Source: CAYRYU01 sp964428355 (lineage in GTDB: Bacteria > Muiribacteriota > Ozemobacteria > Ozemobacterales > Ozemobacteraceae). Taken from it: a stretch of DNA of 42,880 nucleotides. Of the stretch, positions 34,133-41,480 are shown piece by piece. Positions within the stretch are counted from its first letter, which is position 1; the number at the start of each line of letters is the position of its first letter. The translations under genes and the position numbers were made by a program. The notes under the pieces were generated by a model. It was given only the letters and a program-made list of their open reading frames with translations, ran no database searches and was not told the origin of the DNA. The DNA is taken from positions 1-42,880 of the forward strand of contig CAYRYU010000058.1 of the NCBI GenBank assembly GCA_964428355.1, read 5' to 3'.

Positions 34133-35356
34133 TCATTTTACCACAGCTGGAAGGGCTTGCCAAGTGCACGACTTCGCATCCCGGCGTTTTTCGAAAACAA
34201 CTATCCGGTTGTTGCCCGAATCGAGCAGGTAAACCACCTCATCGAGAGCGATGATATCGGCGGGAGAACGGAATCTGTCCTTTGGACCGCCGCCGGCATT
34301 CCCCACGAAGGTGATTCGGCGCCCATCGAGTGTGTAGAAACCCAGCTCCCCCGTCCCTTCGTCGCAAATGGCCACCAGACCGTCAGGATCGACTGCCACT
34401 CCGACGGGATTTTTCAAGTGATCGTGGATCTCCCTGATAAAAGACCCCAGCTTGTCGAAAACCCCCACCCTATGGTTTCCCCGGTCACACACGAAAATCC
34501 TGCCCTCAGGGTCAACCGCCACCTGCGTGGGCTCCTTGAACTTCCATGCGCTCCAGCCGAATCCTCCCAGCTCGAAAAGCTTCTGGCCCCCGGGGGAAAC
34601 CTTAAGAATCCGGTCACCCCGCCCGTCAACCACCCAGATATTGTTCTCCCCGTCCACGACAATTCCCCGGGGACGGTCCAACTCCTCGAACCGTTCATTT
34701 TTCCCGGGAAACACGCGCCCCTTGAAACTCCTGTAGGCATCGAATTCGCATACCCGGTCGTTGTTCTGGTCACTGACGTAGAAGTTCGAAAAACCTCCCG
34801 GAGCGATATCGAAAGGCTCATCGAGACATTCCTCTTGTTGTTCGACATCATCCTTGAAAGCAACGCCGAAACCGCCGTATTGGGTCATGAACTTCCCATC
34901 GGCCGAGAGCTTGACGACCCGATCGTTCCCGGTATCCGCCACGAAAATCTCCTTGCGGACGGGATCCCAGCCGAAACCCATGGGCTTGATGAACTGTCGT
35001 TCCCCCCGCCCGGCCCTGCCGAAGACATCCTTGAACTTCAGGTCCAGGGTGAACAACTCCGCAACCCCCTCACGGTTCTCGACGACACCTTTTGGAAGAG
35101 TGATCCGAAAAGCCCCTGCTTCGGTCCAGTTGGGGCCCCAAAGGCGCTCGACCCCTTTTTTCCCTTTAACCAGGGAGCTGAGGGTAAACACACCCGGATG
35201 GGGAACATGAATGGTAAAAACGGCCGTTTGGGAGCCAACTGAAAGCCCAACGGAAAGTTCTCCTATGGCATTTGAGGAAGGGAGCGTGGATGACCAGCAA
35301 GGAAGAATGGAAAAAGCCAAAAACAGAGCAAGAACGCCTATTATTATTCTATTCAC
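34133..35356 (-). CDS. Secreted NHL-repeat beta-propeller protein
   Basis: 407 residues. A signal peptide (about 1-23) precedes a short beta domain and then about five to six NHL repeats forming a propeller: MGFGWDPVRKEIFVADTGNDRVVKL, PRGIVVDGENNIWVVDGRGDRI, TQVAVDPEGRIFVCDRGNHRV and further copies. Such propellers bind proteins, peptides or sugars outside the cytoplasm; no catalytic motif is visible. GTG 35356 was preferred because GGAAGG sits 7 nt before it; a TTG 15 nt earlier would overlap that site. A second NHL protein (lipoprotein) heads the same run at 39973. Confidence 0.85.
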   Translation of the reverse strand: MNRIIIGVLALFLAFSILPCWSSTLPSSNAIGELSVGLSVGSQTAVFTIHVPHPGVFTLSSLVKGKKGVERLWGPNWTEAGAFRITLPKGVVENREGVAELFTLDLKFKDVFGRAGRGERQFIKPMGFGWDPVRKEIFVADTGNDRVVKLSADGKFMTQYGGFGVAFKDDVEQQEECLDEPFDIAPGGFSNFYVSDQNNDRVCEFDAYRSFKGRVFPGKNERFEELDRPRGIVVDGENNIWVVDGRGDRILKVSPGGQKLFELGGFGWSAWKFKEPTQVAVDPEGRIFVCDRGNHRVGVFDKLGSFIREIHDHLKNPVGVAVDPDGLVAICDEGTGELGFYTLDGRRITFVGNAGGGPKDRFRSPADIIALDEVVYLLDSGNNRIVVFEKRRDAKSCTWQALPAVVK

Positions 35357-35396
35357 GTTAATACCTTCCAATTTCTGTTGATTTTATCAATTTTTT

Positions 35397-35402
35397 ATTA
35401 TA
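35397..35402 (-). promoter_or_regulatory. Possible internal -10 box before the NHL gene
   Basis: Minus-strand TATAAT (35402-35397) overlapping the ABC ATPase stop in a very AT-rich 41-nt gap. No good -35 box, so weak evidence for an internal promoter. Confidence 0.2.
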
Positions 35403-36192
35403 ATTCACAGAGAATACAGAACGCATCCCTTCCCGAACCCTGGGACCTGAAGACCCCTTTTCCGTAGATTTGGTCCAGGACTTCCTGCCGCATGATTCTT
35501 GCCGAGGAATCGGCGAAGGATATTTTTCCATCCTGTAAGACAAGAATGGAATCAAAAAGGCGGGCAAAGTTTACATCGTGAAGGACCGCGAGGACAGCCA
35601 ACCCTCGTTCACGTGCCTGGGCCCTCAGGAAACGGAGGCACGCCACCTGGAAAAAGGGGTCGAGGTGGGAGGTCGGCTCGTCGAGAAGAAGATACTCGGG
35701 ACGCGCGGCCAAGGCCATCGCCAAACGCGCACGCTGTCGTTCCCCCGCGCTGATGGCGTCGAAAGGGCGATCAAGAAGCCCTGAAAGCCCCATCGCTTCG
35801 GCAAGCCCACCCGCGATCTCGCGATCCTCCCCGGAAAAACTCCCGAAGAAACCCACGTGCGGGCTCCTTCCGAAAAGGATCATCTCGCCGACCGTGCAGG
35901 GAAAGAACGGAACCCCGTTGGTCTCGGCAAACCCGACCTTCCGGGCCAGATCCCCACGGGAATAATCCCCCACAACCCTTCCATCCCAGAGTATTCGGCC
36001 TGAAGAGATTTTGAGGAATCCAGTCAGGCACCGAAGGAGGGTCGTTTTTCCGGCACCGTTGAGTCCGATGAGGGCGGTCAGGGTTCCGGGGACGATGGAA
36101 AAGGAAACATCCTTCAGAATCTGGGTTTCCGGAAACCGGAAACCGATTCCCTGCACCGAAAGTCCTTTTTTCAAGGCCGCTCCGTCATCCAT
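35398..36192 (-). CDS. btuD: BtuD/FecE-type ABC importer ATPase
   Basis: 264 residues. Walker A GLNGAGKT, signature ISAGERQR (ISAGE in place of the common LSGGQ, typical of BtuD/HmuV/FhuC importers), Walker B YLLLDEP, and switch His in LHDVNFA. It powers uptake of cobalamin, haem or siderophore through the permease encoded just upstream. Overlaps the permease by 8 bp (36185-36192), so translation is coupled. The binding protein favours cobalamin or a corrinoid, so the symbol is given with moderate confidence. All catalytic residues are intact. Confidence 0.88.
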   Translation of the reverse strand: MDDGAALKKGLSVQGIGFRFPETQILKDVSFSIVPGTLTALIGLNGAGKTTLLRCLTGFLKISSGRILWDGRVVGDYSRGDLARKVGFAETNGVPFFPCTVGEMILFGRSPHVGFFGSFSGEDREIAGGLAEAMGLSGLLDRPFDAISAGERQRARLAMALAARPEYLLLDEPTSHLDPFFQVACLRFLRAQARERGLAVLAVLHDVNFARLFDSILVLQDGKISFADSSARIMRQEVLDQIYGKGVFRSQGSGRDAFCILCEL

Positions 36193-37210
36193 GGCTCGGA
36201 CTCCGGAACACTCCTTTTCGGCGGATCAGGAGGAACAGGAACACCGGTCCCCCCATCAGCGCGGTCAACCCGCCAACAGGAAGCTCTACCCCGAAAGGGG
36301 AAACCCGGACAATCGTGTCGGCGAGCGCAAGAACCATCGCCCCTCCAAGGAATGCCATTGGCACTAGGATCCTGTGGCCGTATCCGAACATGAACCGGAC
36401 CCCGTGCGGAACGAACATCCCGATGAATCCGACCATCCCCGAGAGCGACACGGCGACCGCCGTCAGTATCGAAGCGCAGATCAACGAAATCCACTTGAAC
36501 TTTTCGGGATCCATTCCAAGATGGTAGGCCTGGAAATCCCCCAACCCCAAGATGTCCAACGGATGTGAAGAGATCCAGAGCACCCCGGCGGAAACCGCGG
36601 CAAGAAACCCCATGGGGACCAAGGCCCTTGATTCGGGAAGGTTCAGGCTTCCCATCAACCATGCGAAAATCCGGGGCATATCCTGGCCTGACAAAATGAG
36701 AAGGATGGAAATGACCGCCGAGAGAAACGAATTCAGCACAACCCCAGCCAGAATCAGCGTCCCACGGTCCATGGTACCGGAAACACGTGCGAGACGACTT
36801 ACGAACGCCATGGAAACGATTCCTCCGAGAAACGCCGCCATGATCAAGGCGGGTAGATCGTGCAGGCCCGCGGCCTGGACAAGGGTCGCGCCAAGGGCAG
36901 CGCCCCCGGAAACACCTATCAAAAAGGGGTCAGCAAGAGGGTTTTGGAGGAGATTCTGGAAAACGAGGCCGGCCAGGGAAAGGCTTCCGCCAACGAGGCA
37001 TGCCGCAAGGACCCTTGGGAGCCTGATCCGGAACACCACCTTGCCCGATTGGTCGGGAGACCCCGCGAGATAGCCCTTCCACATCTCCTGATCGAACAGT
37101 GAGATTCGGGAATCCGGACCCAGCGAGAGGCAAACCAGGAACACTCCCAGGAGTACAACGGCTCCTCCGAGAACCGCAATCGCAGGCCGTCTTCCAACCG
37201 GATTGGTCAT
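36185..37210 (-). CDS. btuC: BtuC/FecCD-type ABC importer permease
   Basis: 341 residues with about nine to ten TM helices. Hallmarks of the FecCD/BtuC family are present: RLPRVLAACLVGGSLSLAG, QNPLADPFLIGVSGGAALGA, the coupling-helix region and GFIGMFVPHGVR. ATG 37210 overlaps the binding-protein stop as ATGA (37210-37207). The frame is open for 40 more codons upstream, which is a shadow of the binding-protein gene. It imports a vitamin B12- or siderophore-like ligand into the cytoplasm together with its neighbours. Outer-membrane receptor (TonB-dependent) not present in this window. Confidence 0.9.
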   Translation of the reverse strand: MTNPVGRRPAIAVLGGAVVLLGVFLVCLSLGPDSRISLFDQEMWKGYLAGSPDQSGKVVFRIRLPRVLAACLVGGSLSLAGLVFQNLLQNPLADPFLIGVSGGAALGATLVQAAGLHDLPALIMAAFLGGIVSMAFVSRLARVSGTMDRGTLILAGVVLNSFLSAVISILLILSGQDMPRIFAWLMGSLNLPESRALVPMGFLAAVSAGVLWISSHPLDILGLGDFQAYHLGMDPEKFKWISLICASILTAVAVSLSGMVGFIGMFVPHGVRFMFGYGHRILVPMAFLGGAMVLALADTIVRVSPFGVELPVGGLTALMGGPVFLFLLIRRKGVFRSPSHG

Positions 37211-38022
37211 CTTCCGATGATTTCTGCCAGAAGCTTGATCGCCTCGAGACATCTTGGCCCGGGCCTGACGAAGAGGTCCGGCTGCAAAACCATCACCCGT
37301 CCACTCTTCACTGCCGCCAGGTCTTCCCAACCCGGGCGGGCGGCAACGCGTGGTGCCCCATCCACCGGGTATGCAAGGAAGATGATCTCGGGGTCTTCCC
37401 GAACCACCAACTCAGGATTCATGAAAGGAAACTGGACCCCGGTCCTGGGAACGACATTCCGGCCTCCGGCGAGTTCGATCATCTCCCCGATGAAACTTTC
37501 CGGGCCGGCGGCCTGGGGAGGGGAATCCCAGATCTCGAAGTAGACCCTCCCGCTTTTCCGGCGGGAACCGCGGATCCGCTCGAGGGTTTCATTCCAGGAA
37601 CGGACGAATTCGCTCCCGGCGTGGGGGTCCCCCAAATGGTTCGCGAGGATGAGTGCGGCCGAGGGAATGTCGGAAAACGAGGTCATCGGGAGATCCATGT
37701 AATCCAGACCGAGTTCCCTGAACGTTGTTTCGTATTTCTTGTGGAAACCCGACAAATCGACAAGGAGAGTGGGCCTCAGGGAAACGATTTTTTCCAGGTT
37801 CAGTTCCAGGCCACCGACTCTGGGAAGACTTGCCACCTCGGGTGGGTAGTTGCAGTAATCAGATACTCCGACAACCTTGCTCCCGAAACCCAGGGAAAAA
37901 ATCATCTCCGTCTGAGAGGGCATCAGGGAGACGATTCGAGTCTCGCCCCCGGCCGCCCCGAAAACCGCCCCCGCCGCCCCGAAGAGGAGAATCAACCCAA
38001 CCAGTATCGGCCGAAGTTTCAT
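37207..38022 (-). CDS. btuF: BtuF-type periplasmic substrate-binding protein
   Basis: 271 residues with a Sec signal peptide (about 1-23). The opening of the mature protein, RIVSLMPSQTEMIFSLGF then VVGVSDYCNYPPEV, closely follows the BtuF cobalamin-binding pattern, where the Y-C/D-YPP turn borders the ligand. The rest of the two-lobed fold has the expected long linking helix and the FIGEMIELAGGRN segment. Cobalamin or a corrinoid is the best guess; haem or ferric siderophore remains possible. ATG 38022 overlaps the mltG stop as ATGA, so this importer is coupled to a cell-wall gene, an unusual neighbour. No cobalamin riboswitch is seen because the gene lies inside an operon. Confidence 0.88.
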   Translation of the reverse strand: MKLRPILVGLILLFGAAGAVFGAAGGETRIVSLMPSQTEMIFSLGFGSKVVGVSDYCNYPPEVASLPRVGGLELNLEKIVSLRPTLLVDLSGFHKKYETTFRELGLDYMDLPMTSFSDIPSAALILANHLGDPHAGSEFVRSWNETLERIRGSRRKSGRVYFEIWDSPPQAAGPESFIGEMIELAGGRNVVPRTGVQFPFMNPELVVREDPEIIFLAYPVDGAPRVAARPGWEDLAAVKSGRVMVLQPDLFVRPGPRCLEAIKLLAEIIGR

Positions 38023-39056
38023 TGTCCGCGCTTTGCTTTCTTCCGGTCCCGGAAGAATTGCTGTTTGGACCGTTCATGCTCCCCAAGAGTGGCGGAAAAC
38101 CGGTGCCCCTCGGCGGCATCGGAAACGAAGAACAGGAAATCCGATGCGGCCGGGGAGGCAACCGCCACAAGGGATGCTTCACCGAAGTTCGATATTGGGG
38201 TTGGGGGAAGCCCCACATTGATGTAGGTATTGAAGGGAGACTGGATCTTGAGGTCCTCGAGAAGGAGTCTCTCCTTGTGCTCGGGGAGGGAATACTGCAC
38301 GGTTGCACAAGACTCCAGCTTCATGCCCTTTCGCAAGCGGTTATGGAACACTGAAGCCACGAGTGGTCGGTCCTCCGCCTTCTTGGCCTCCCGTTCCACT
38401 ATCGAAGCAAGGATGCATGCCTGGTACTTCGTGAGTGAGACTGCGGGAAGCTGCTCGGCTATGCGGTCCACTTTGTCCCGGGTGAAGCGGAGCATCGTTT
38501 CGACAATTTCATGCGGGGGCGAACCTTTGGAAAAGGAATAGGTTTCCGGAAAGACAAGCCCCTCAGCGGAGGGGATCTCCCCCCATCCTTTGAAAATCTT
38601 TCCCAGGATCTCCCGTGATCCGACCGCCTCGGAAAAGCTGGCGGCAGGACACAGGCCGGCTCTTTCAACTGCATTTGCTATGTCGGGAACCGTCCATCCT
38701 TCGGGAATGGTGAGGCGAACCCGCTCTTCCCGCCCTTTCATCAGTGTCTGGATAACCATCTCCAGGGATTCACCTCCGGGAAACTGGTAATTGCCGGGTT
38801 TCAAACGCTGGGATACCCCATACATCCCGACGAAAAACCGGAAAAGAAAAGCGCTCCTGATCACCTTCCGGGATTTCAGCAGGTATGCGATCTCACGAAG
38901 GCTGGCTCCGGGAGAGACATTGACCTGGACCCCGTCCGGGGTCTTCTCCGGAGGAAGGGAAACCTCGCAATACCAGAAGTACCCGCCAGCGAGAAAACCG
39001 GCAAAGGAAACGAAAATCAAAAGGCCTAGGATAACCAGGGTTTTTGGGATGGTCAT
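38019..39056 (-). CDS. mltG: Endolytic murein transglycosylase MltG
   Basis: 345 residues. One N-terminal TM helix (about 7-29) anchors a periplasmic YceG domain, starting with a LysM-like subdomain (VNVSPGASLREIAYLLKSRKVI). Family signatures are EGLVFPETYSF, LASIVEREA with the catalytic Glu, and SPFNTYINVGLPPTPISNFG. It cuts nascent glycan strands and helps set their length during cell growth. Length is normal. ATG 39056 lies 17 nt after the NHL lipoprotein stop with no strong ribosome site. Its stop is coupled to btuF. Not next to its common partners pabC or ruvX here. Confidence 0.95.
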   Translation of the reverse strand: MTIPKTLVILGLLIFVSFAGFLAGGYFWYCEVSLPPEKTPDGVQVNVSPGASLREIAYLLKSRKVIRSAFLFRFFVGMYGVSQRLKPGNYQFPGGESLEMVIQTLMKGREERVRLTIPEGWTVPDIANAVERAGLCPAASFSEAVGSREILGKIFKGWGEIPSAEGLVFPETYSFSKGSPPHEIVETMLRFTRDKVDRIAEQLPAVSLTKYQACILASIVEREAKKAEDRPLVASVFHNRLRKGMKLESCATVQYSLPEHKERLLLEDLKIQSPFNTYINVGLPPTPISNFGEASLVAVASPAASDFLFFVSDAAEGHRFSATLGEHERSKQQFFRDRKKAKRGQ

Positions 39057-39073
39057 CGGAGAACCCGAGGTGA

Positions 39074-39973
39074 CTATTGGGCGATCTTCTTGAAACGGAG
39101 GATGACGTTTCGACTGTTGTCGAGAACAAAAATCTCCCCCTCGGCCGATTCGACGATACCCTTGGGATAGAGGAACTGGCCCCGCTCGCTCCCAAAAGAC
39201 CCAACCCTGGAAACCAGCTTCCCATCGGGGGCAATCACCGCGATGGGGACATCCCCCAGGTCAAGGAGTAGAAGGTTCCCCGCCGCGTTGACGAAAAGGG
39301 AACTGGGTCCTTTCAGATCTTCATACTCGCCTTTTTTGGTGAATTCCTGAACGAATTCCCCCTTCAAGGTCAGTTTAACTACCCTCCTGCCGCCGTAATC
39401 AGCTATGAACATATGACCTTCCGCCATCGTGATGGAGGTAGGGTGCACAAGGGCGGATTTCCCCGTTCCCCCGACGGTATCGATAAACATCCCTTGTCCG
39501 TTGAACCTGGAAACCTGGGGTTGCCGTGTCATAAGGACGTAGGCATTCCCCTGGTGATCGATCGCAACGTCCTGAGGGAAACGGACATTCTTGTCGGAAA
39601 TCTTCAACATAGGAGTGCCCGTATGATCGAACTTAACCAACTTGTGCCCTCGCTGGTCGGCGACCCAATAATCTCCGTTCAGAGCGTTGACTCCGCACCC
39701 GGCAATGCCTTGGAGTTTATACCCCGTGGTCCCGTATTCACCCACCTGCTTTTTCATGGACCCATCGCTTCCCAGAACCATCAGGCGGTTGTTACCGGCG
39801 TCACAAACAACGAGGTTTCCATCTGCGGAAAGGGCCAGATCGACCGCGCCTTGGAATTCCCCCGCCCCGGACCCCGCTTTTCCAATCTCGTTTACAAATT
39901 GGTATTTTTCTGGAACGCACCCCAGGAAAAACGGTAGGAGAAGAATTGCCGCAAGAACGATCTTTCGATTCAT
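39074..39973 (-). CDS. NHL-repeat lipoprotein
   Basis: 299 residues. The lipoprotein signal ends FFLGC with Cys at 19. About five to six NHL propeller repeats follow (VDLALSADGNLVVCDAGNNRLMVL, PQDVAIDHQGNAYVL, PKGIVESAEGEIFVLDNSRNVILRF). A periplasmic scaffold or ligand-binding propeller without visible enzyme motif. It heads the minus-strand run. ATG 39973 is preferred over GTG 39994 because the signal peptide then has a normal length and because the promoter places transcription start at about 39974, giving a leaderless mRNA. No Shine-Dalgarno precedes either codon. Confidence 0.85.
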   Translation of the reverse strand: MNRKIVLAAILLLPFFLGCVPEKYQFVNEIGKAGSGAGEFQGAVDLALSADGNLVVCDAGNNRLMVLGSDGSMKKQVGEYGTTGYKLQGIAGCGVNALNGDYWVADQRGHKLVKFDHTGTPMLKISDKNVRFPQDVAIDHQGNAYVLMTRQPQVSRFNGQGMFIDTVGGTGKSALVHPTSITMAEGHMFIADYGGRRVVKLTLKGEFVQEFTKKGEYEDLKGPSSLFVNAAGNLLLLDLGDVPIAVIAPDGKLVSRVGSFGSERGQFLYPKGIVESAEGEIFVLDNSRNVILRFKKIAQ

Positions 39974-39980
39974 GCTACCA

Positions 39981-40009
39981 AGTATAGGTTTCACTCAGAA
40001 CAAAATCAA
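39981..40009 (-). promoter_or_regulatory. Promoter of the NHL-mltG run, predicted leaderless
   Basis: Minus strand: TTGATT (40009-40004), 17-bp spacer, TATACT (39986-39981). The expected +1 is about one base before the ATG at 39973. Confidence 0.6.
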
Positions 40010-40018
40010 CAAATTTCC

Positions 40019-40047
40019 TTGAATTTCTCCTCCTCTTTTCCTATATT
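40019..40047 (+). promoter_or_regulatory. Promoter of the pilin gene, predicted leaderless
   Basis: TTGAAT (40019-40024), 17-bp spacer, TATATT (40042-40047). Expected +1 at about 40054, beside the ATG at 40055. The AGAGGG just before the ATG is too close to act as a normal ribosome site. Confidence 0.6.
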
Positions 40048-40054
40048 TAGAGGG

Positions 40055-40423
40055 ATGGGAAAGAAGAACACGTCCAATCGCGGATTCACTTTGATCGAGC
40101 TGATGATCGTTATTGCAATCATTGGCATTCTGGCGGCCACAGCACTTCCCTACCTATCCAAAGTCCGGGAGCGTGCCCGCGAAGGCAAATGCTGGGAAAA
40201 CTCCTCTCTATTGACCCGAATGGCCGAGCTCTACGCGACCGAACATCACGGGGAGTATCCCAAAAATGTCGAAGACCTCGCGGATCTGATGGTCGGAAAA
40301 CACATCCCCGTTTGTCCCAAAGGCGGGAAATACCAGTGGGTGACCGGAACCGGTGTCACCGATACCAAAAGGGTCGAGTGTTATCCGTACCATGGTGTAG
40401 TTGCAGGCTCTTTCGGGGGTTGA
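40055..40423 (+). CDS. Type IV pilin-like prepilin
   Basis: 122 residues. A classical class III signal: a ten-residue basic leader ending NRG, then FTLIE with Glu at +5, and the hydrophobic helix LMIVIAIIGILAATALPYL. The helix continues into an amphipathic alpha-C part (KVRERAREGKCWENS). The small head ends with a Cys-bearing region (VCPKGGKYQWV, VECYPYHG), so a disulfide-bonded loop is possible. Probably a major or minor pilin, or pseudopilin of a secretion system, processed by PilD. Stands alone under its own promoter and is closed by a strong terminator, so it is expected to be a monocistronic, abundant transcript. Confidence 0.93.
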   Translation: MGKKNTSNRGFTLIELMIVIAIIGILAATALPYLSKVRERAREGKCWENSSLLTRMAELYATEHHGEYPKNVEDLADLMVGKHIPVCPKGGKYQWVTGTGVTDTKRVECYPYHGVVAGSFGG

Positions 40424-40450
40424 TGGCCATAATCTTTCCGGCTTGATCCA

Positions 40451-40759
40451 TCAGGCAAGCACCTCCCCAGGTGGTTGCCGGTTTTTTGTTTTCGTAATCC
40501 AACCTTCCATCCGGTCAAATCCCACCATTCCCCTACCTCCTTCATACCAAACCACCCAGGGAACTTTGGTCCGGAACCAAAGTGGCAACTTGGTGTTGAA
40601 TTCGATCGGCAAGGAAACCGGGATCCTCGCGTTGTCGTCCCTGCCCCTGTCCAACTCGGACCCCCGATTTCTCGAGCCGCTTGGCAAGAAAGGATGCCAT
40701 TTTACACCCGGAACGCCCGAAGCCCGCGCTTCAACCCCGGGAACCGGGGGGCGGATCAA
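40451..40759 (-). CDS. Doubtful 102-aa reading frame coupled to the GerMN gene
   Basis: Uncertain. The TTG at 40759 overlaps the GerMN stop as TTGA, the coupling style seen throughout this window. The frame stays open to 40451, ending inside the pilin terminator hairpin. The second half reads like protein (ARIPVSLPIEF, WFRTKVPWVVWYEGGRG) and the opening of that part faintly recalls a PilZ domain. The first ~40 residues are Pro/Gly/Arg-rich and unconvincing. If it is not a gene, 40493-40755 holds nothing that I recognise. Confidence 0.35.
   Translation of the reverse strand: MIRPPVPGVEARASGVPGVKWHPFLPSGSRNRGSELDRGRDDNARIPVSLPIEFNTKLPLWFRTKVPWVVWYEGGRGMVGFDRMEGWITKTKNRQPPGEVLA
40454..40492 (+). 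terminator. Rho-independent terminator of the pilin gene
   Basis: Stem 40454-40464 (GGCAAGCACCT) pairs with 40469-40479 (AGGTGGTTGCC) with one mismatch, loop CCCC, followed by TTTTTTGTTTT. Lies 30 nt after the pilin stop. Confidence 0.85.
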
Positions 40760-41433
40760 CCGTTCAGGTTCAAAGCGAGGCTCTCGTATCGGGTCAGGGG
40801 CTGCCTCATGTTGACGTGCCCCTTGATGGAATCCTTTTCTTCCCCGTTTACCAAGATCCTGACCCTGGATTTTTTGTCAAGTTCGGTCAGGGTATTCACC
40901 AGTGAATAGACCGTCAGTGCCTCTTCCGAAGCTCCTCCAGGGTGCTGGTCGATGAACTCCGAGGAGAAATCGACGATGAAGGTTCCCTGGACAAAAAACA
41001 GAGACCGCAACTGGGTTCCCATGGGGAAAGCGGGTCTGGCGTCAGCCATCATGGGCCCCTTCAGCAACTCCCTGACGAGGCTGATTGCCTGGTCCATCAA
41101 CAATTTCTCCGCCGGGATTTTCCGCATTTCCTTCATGAGGCAATCCTTGCCTTTGCCGGGGAAAAAAAGCGTGACGATCTGGCCGTCCCCTTCGAGCAAC
41201 CCAGGCGTTTCTTCTACACCCGCACCGGTCGCGGAGTTCGTTCCCCCCGCTGCCCGGGGTACTGATCCCGTGCCGCCTCCTGCGGAACCTTTCGAATCCG
41301 AGATCTCGGGAAGGATCTTGTCAACGAAAAGGAAGTAACCGGAAATCATCAAACCGAGGAGAATGAAACCCATCAGGATGAACAGAAAACTTTCCTGCTT
41401 CTGCCTGCTTTTTTTCTTGCCGTTTACGATCAT
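40756..41433 (-). CDS. Membrane-anchored GerMN-domain protein
   Basis: 225 residues. A basic N-terminus and a single TM helix (about 17-37) precede a Gly/Ser/Thr-rich linker and a GerMN domain (about 85-215), with VTLFFPGKG, FIVDFSSEFID, TVYSLVNTLTEL and VRILVNGEEKDSIKGHV. GerMN domains occur in the spore protein GerM and in many non-spore envelope proteins, often beside N-acetylmuramoyl-alanine amidases, as here, and are thought to bind cell-wall material or regulate amidase. ATG 41433 follows GGAGG by 7 nt. The amidase stop is 47 nt upstream, so the two likely form one transcript. Confidence 0.88.
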   Translation of the reverse strand: MIVNGKKKSRQKQESFLFILMGFILLGLMISGYFLFVDKILPEISDSKGSAGGGTGSVPRAAGGTNSATGAGVEETPGLLEGDGQIVTLFFPGKGKDCLMKEMRKIPAEKLLMDQAISLVRELLKGPMMADARPAFPMGTQLRSLFFVQGTFIVDFSSEFIDQHPGGASEEALTVYSLVNTLTELDKKSRVRILVNGEEKDSIKGHVNMRQPLTRYESLALNLNG

Positions 41434-41480
41434 TCAGATACCTCCGTCAAAGAGCCGAACAGTTCGAATTCCATCTCCGG

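Noticed and set aside
35377..35395. Palindrome TTGAT-TTT-ATCAA followed by Ts as a terminator
   Set aside because: The stem is AT-only, five base pairs long, and lies before the NHL gene within a same-strand run; too weak to call.
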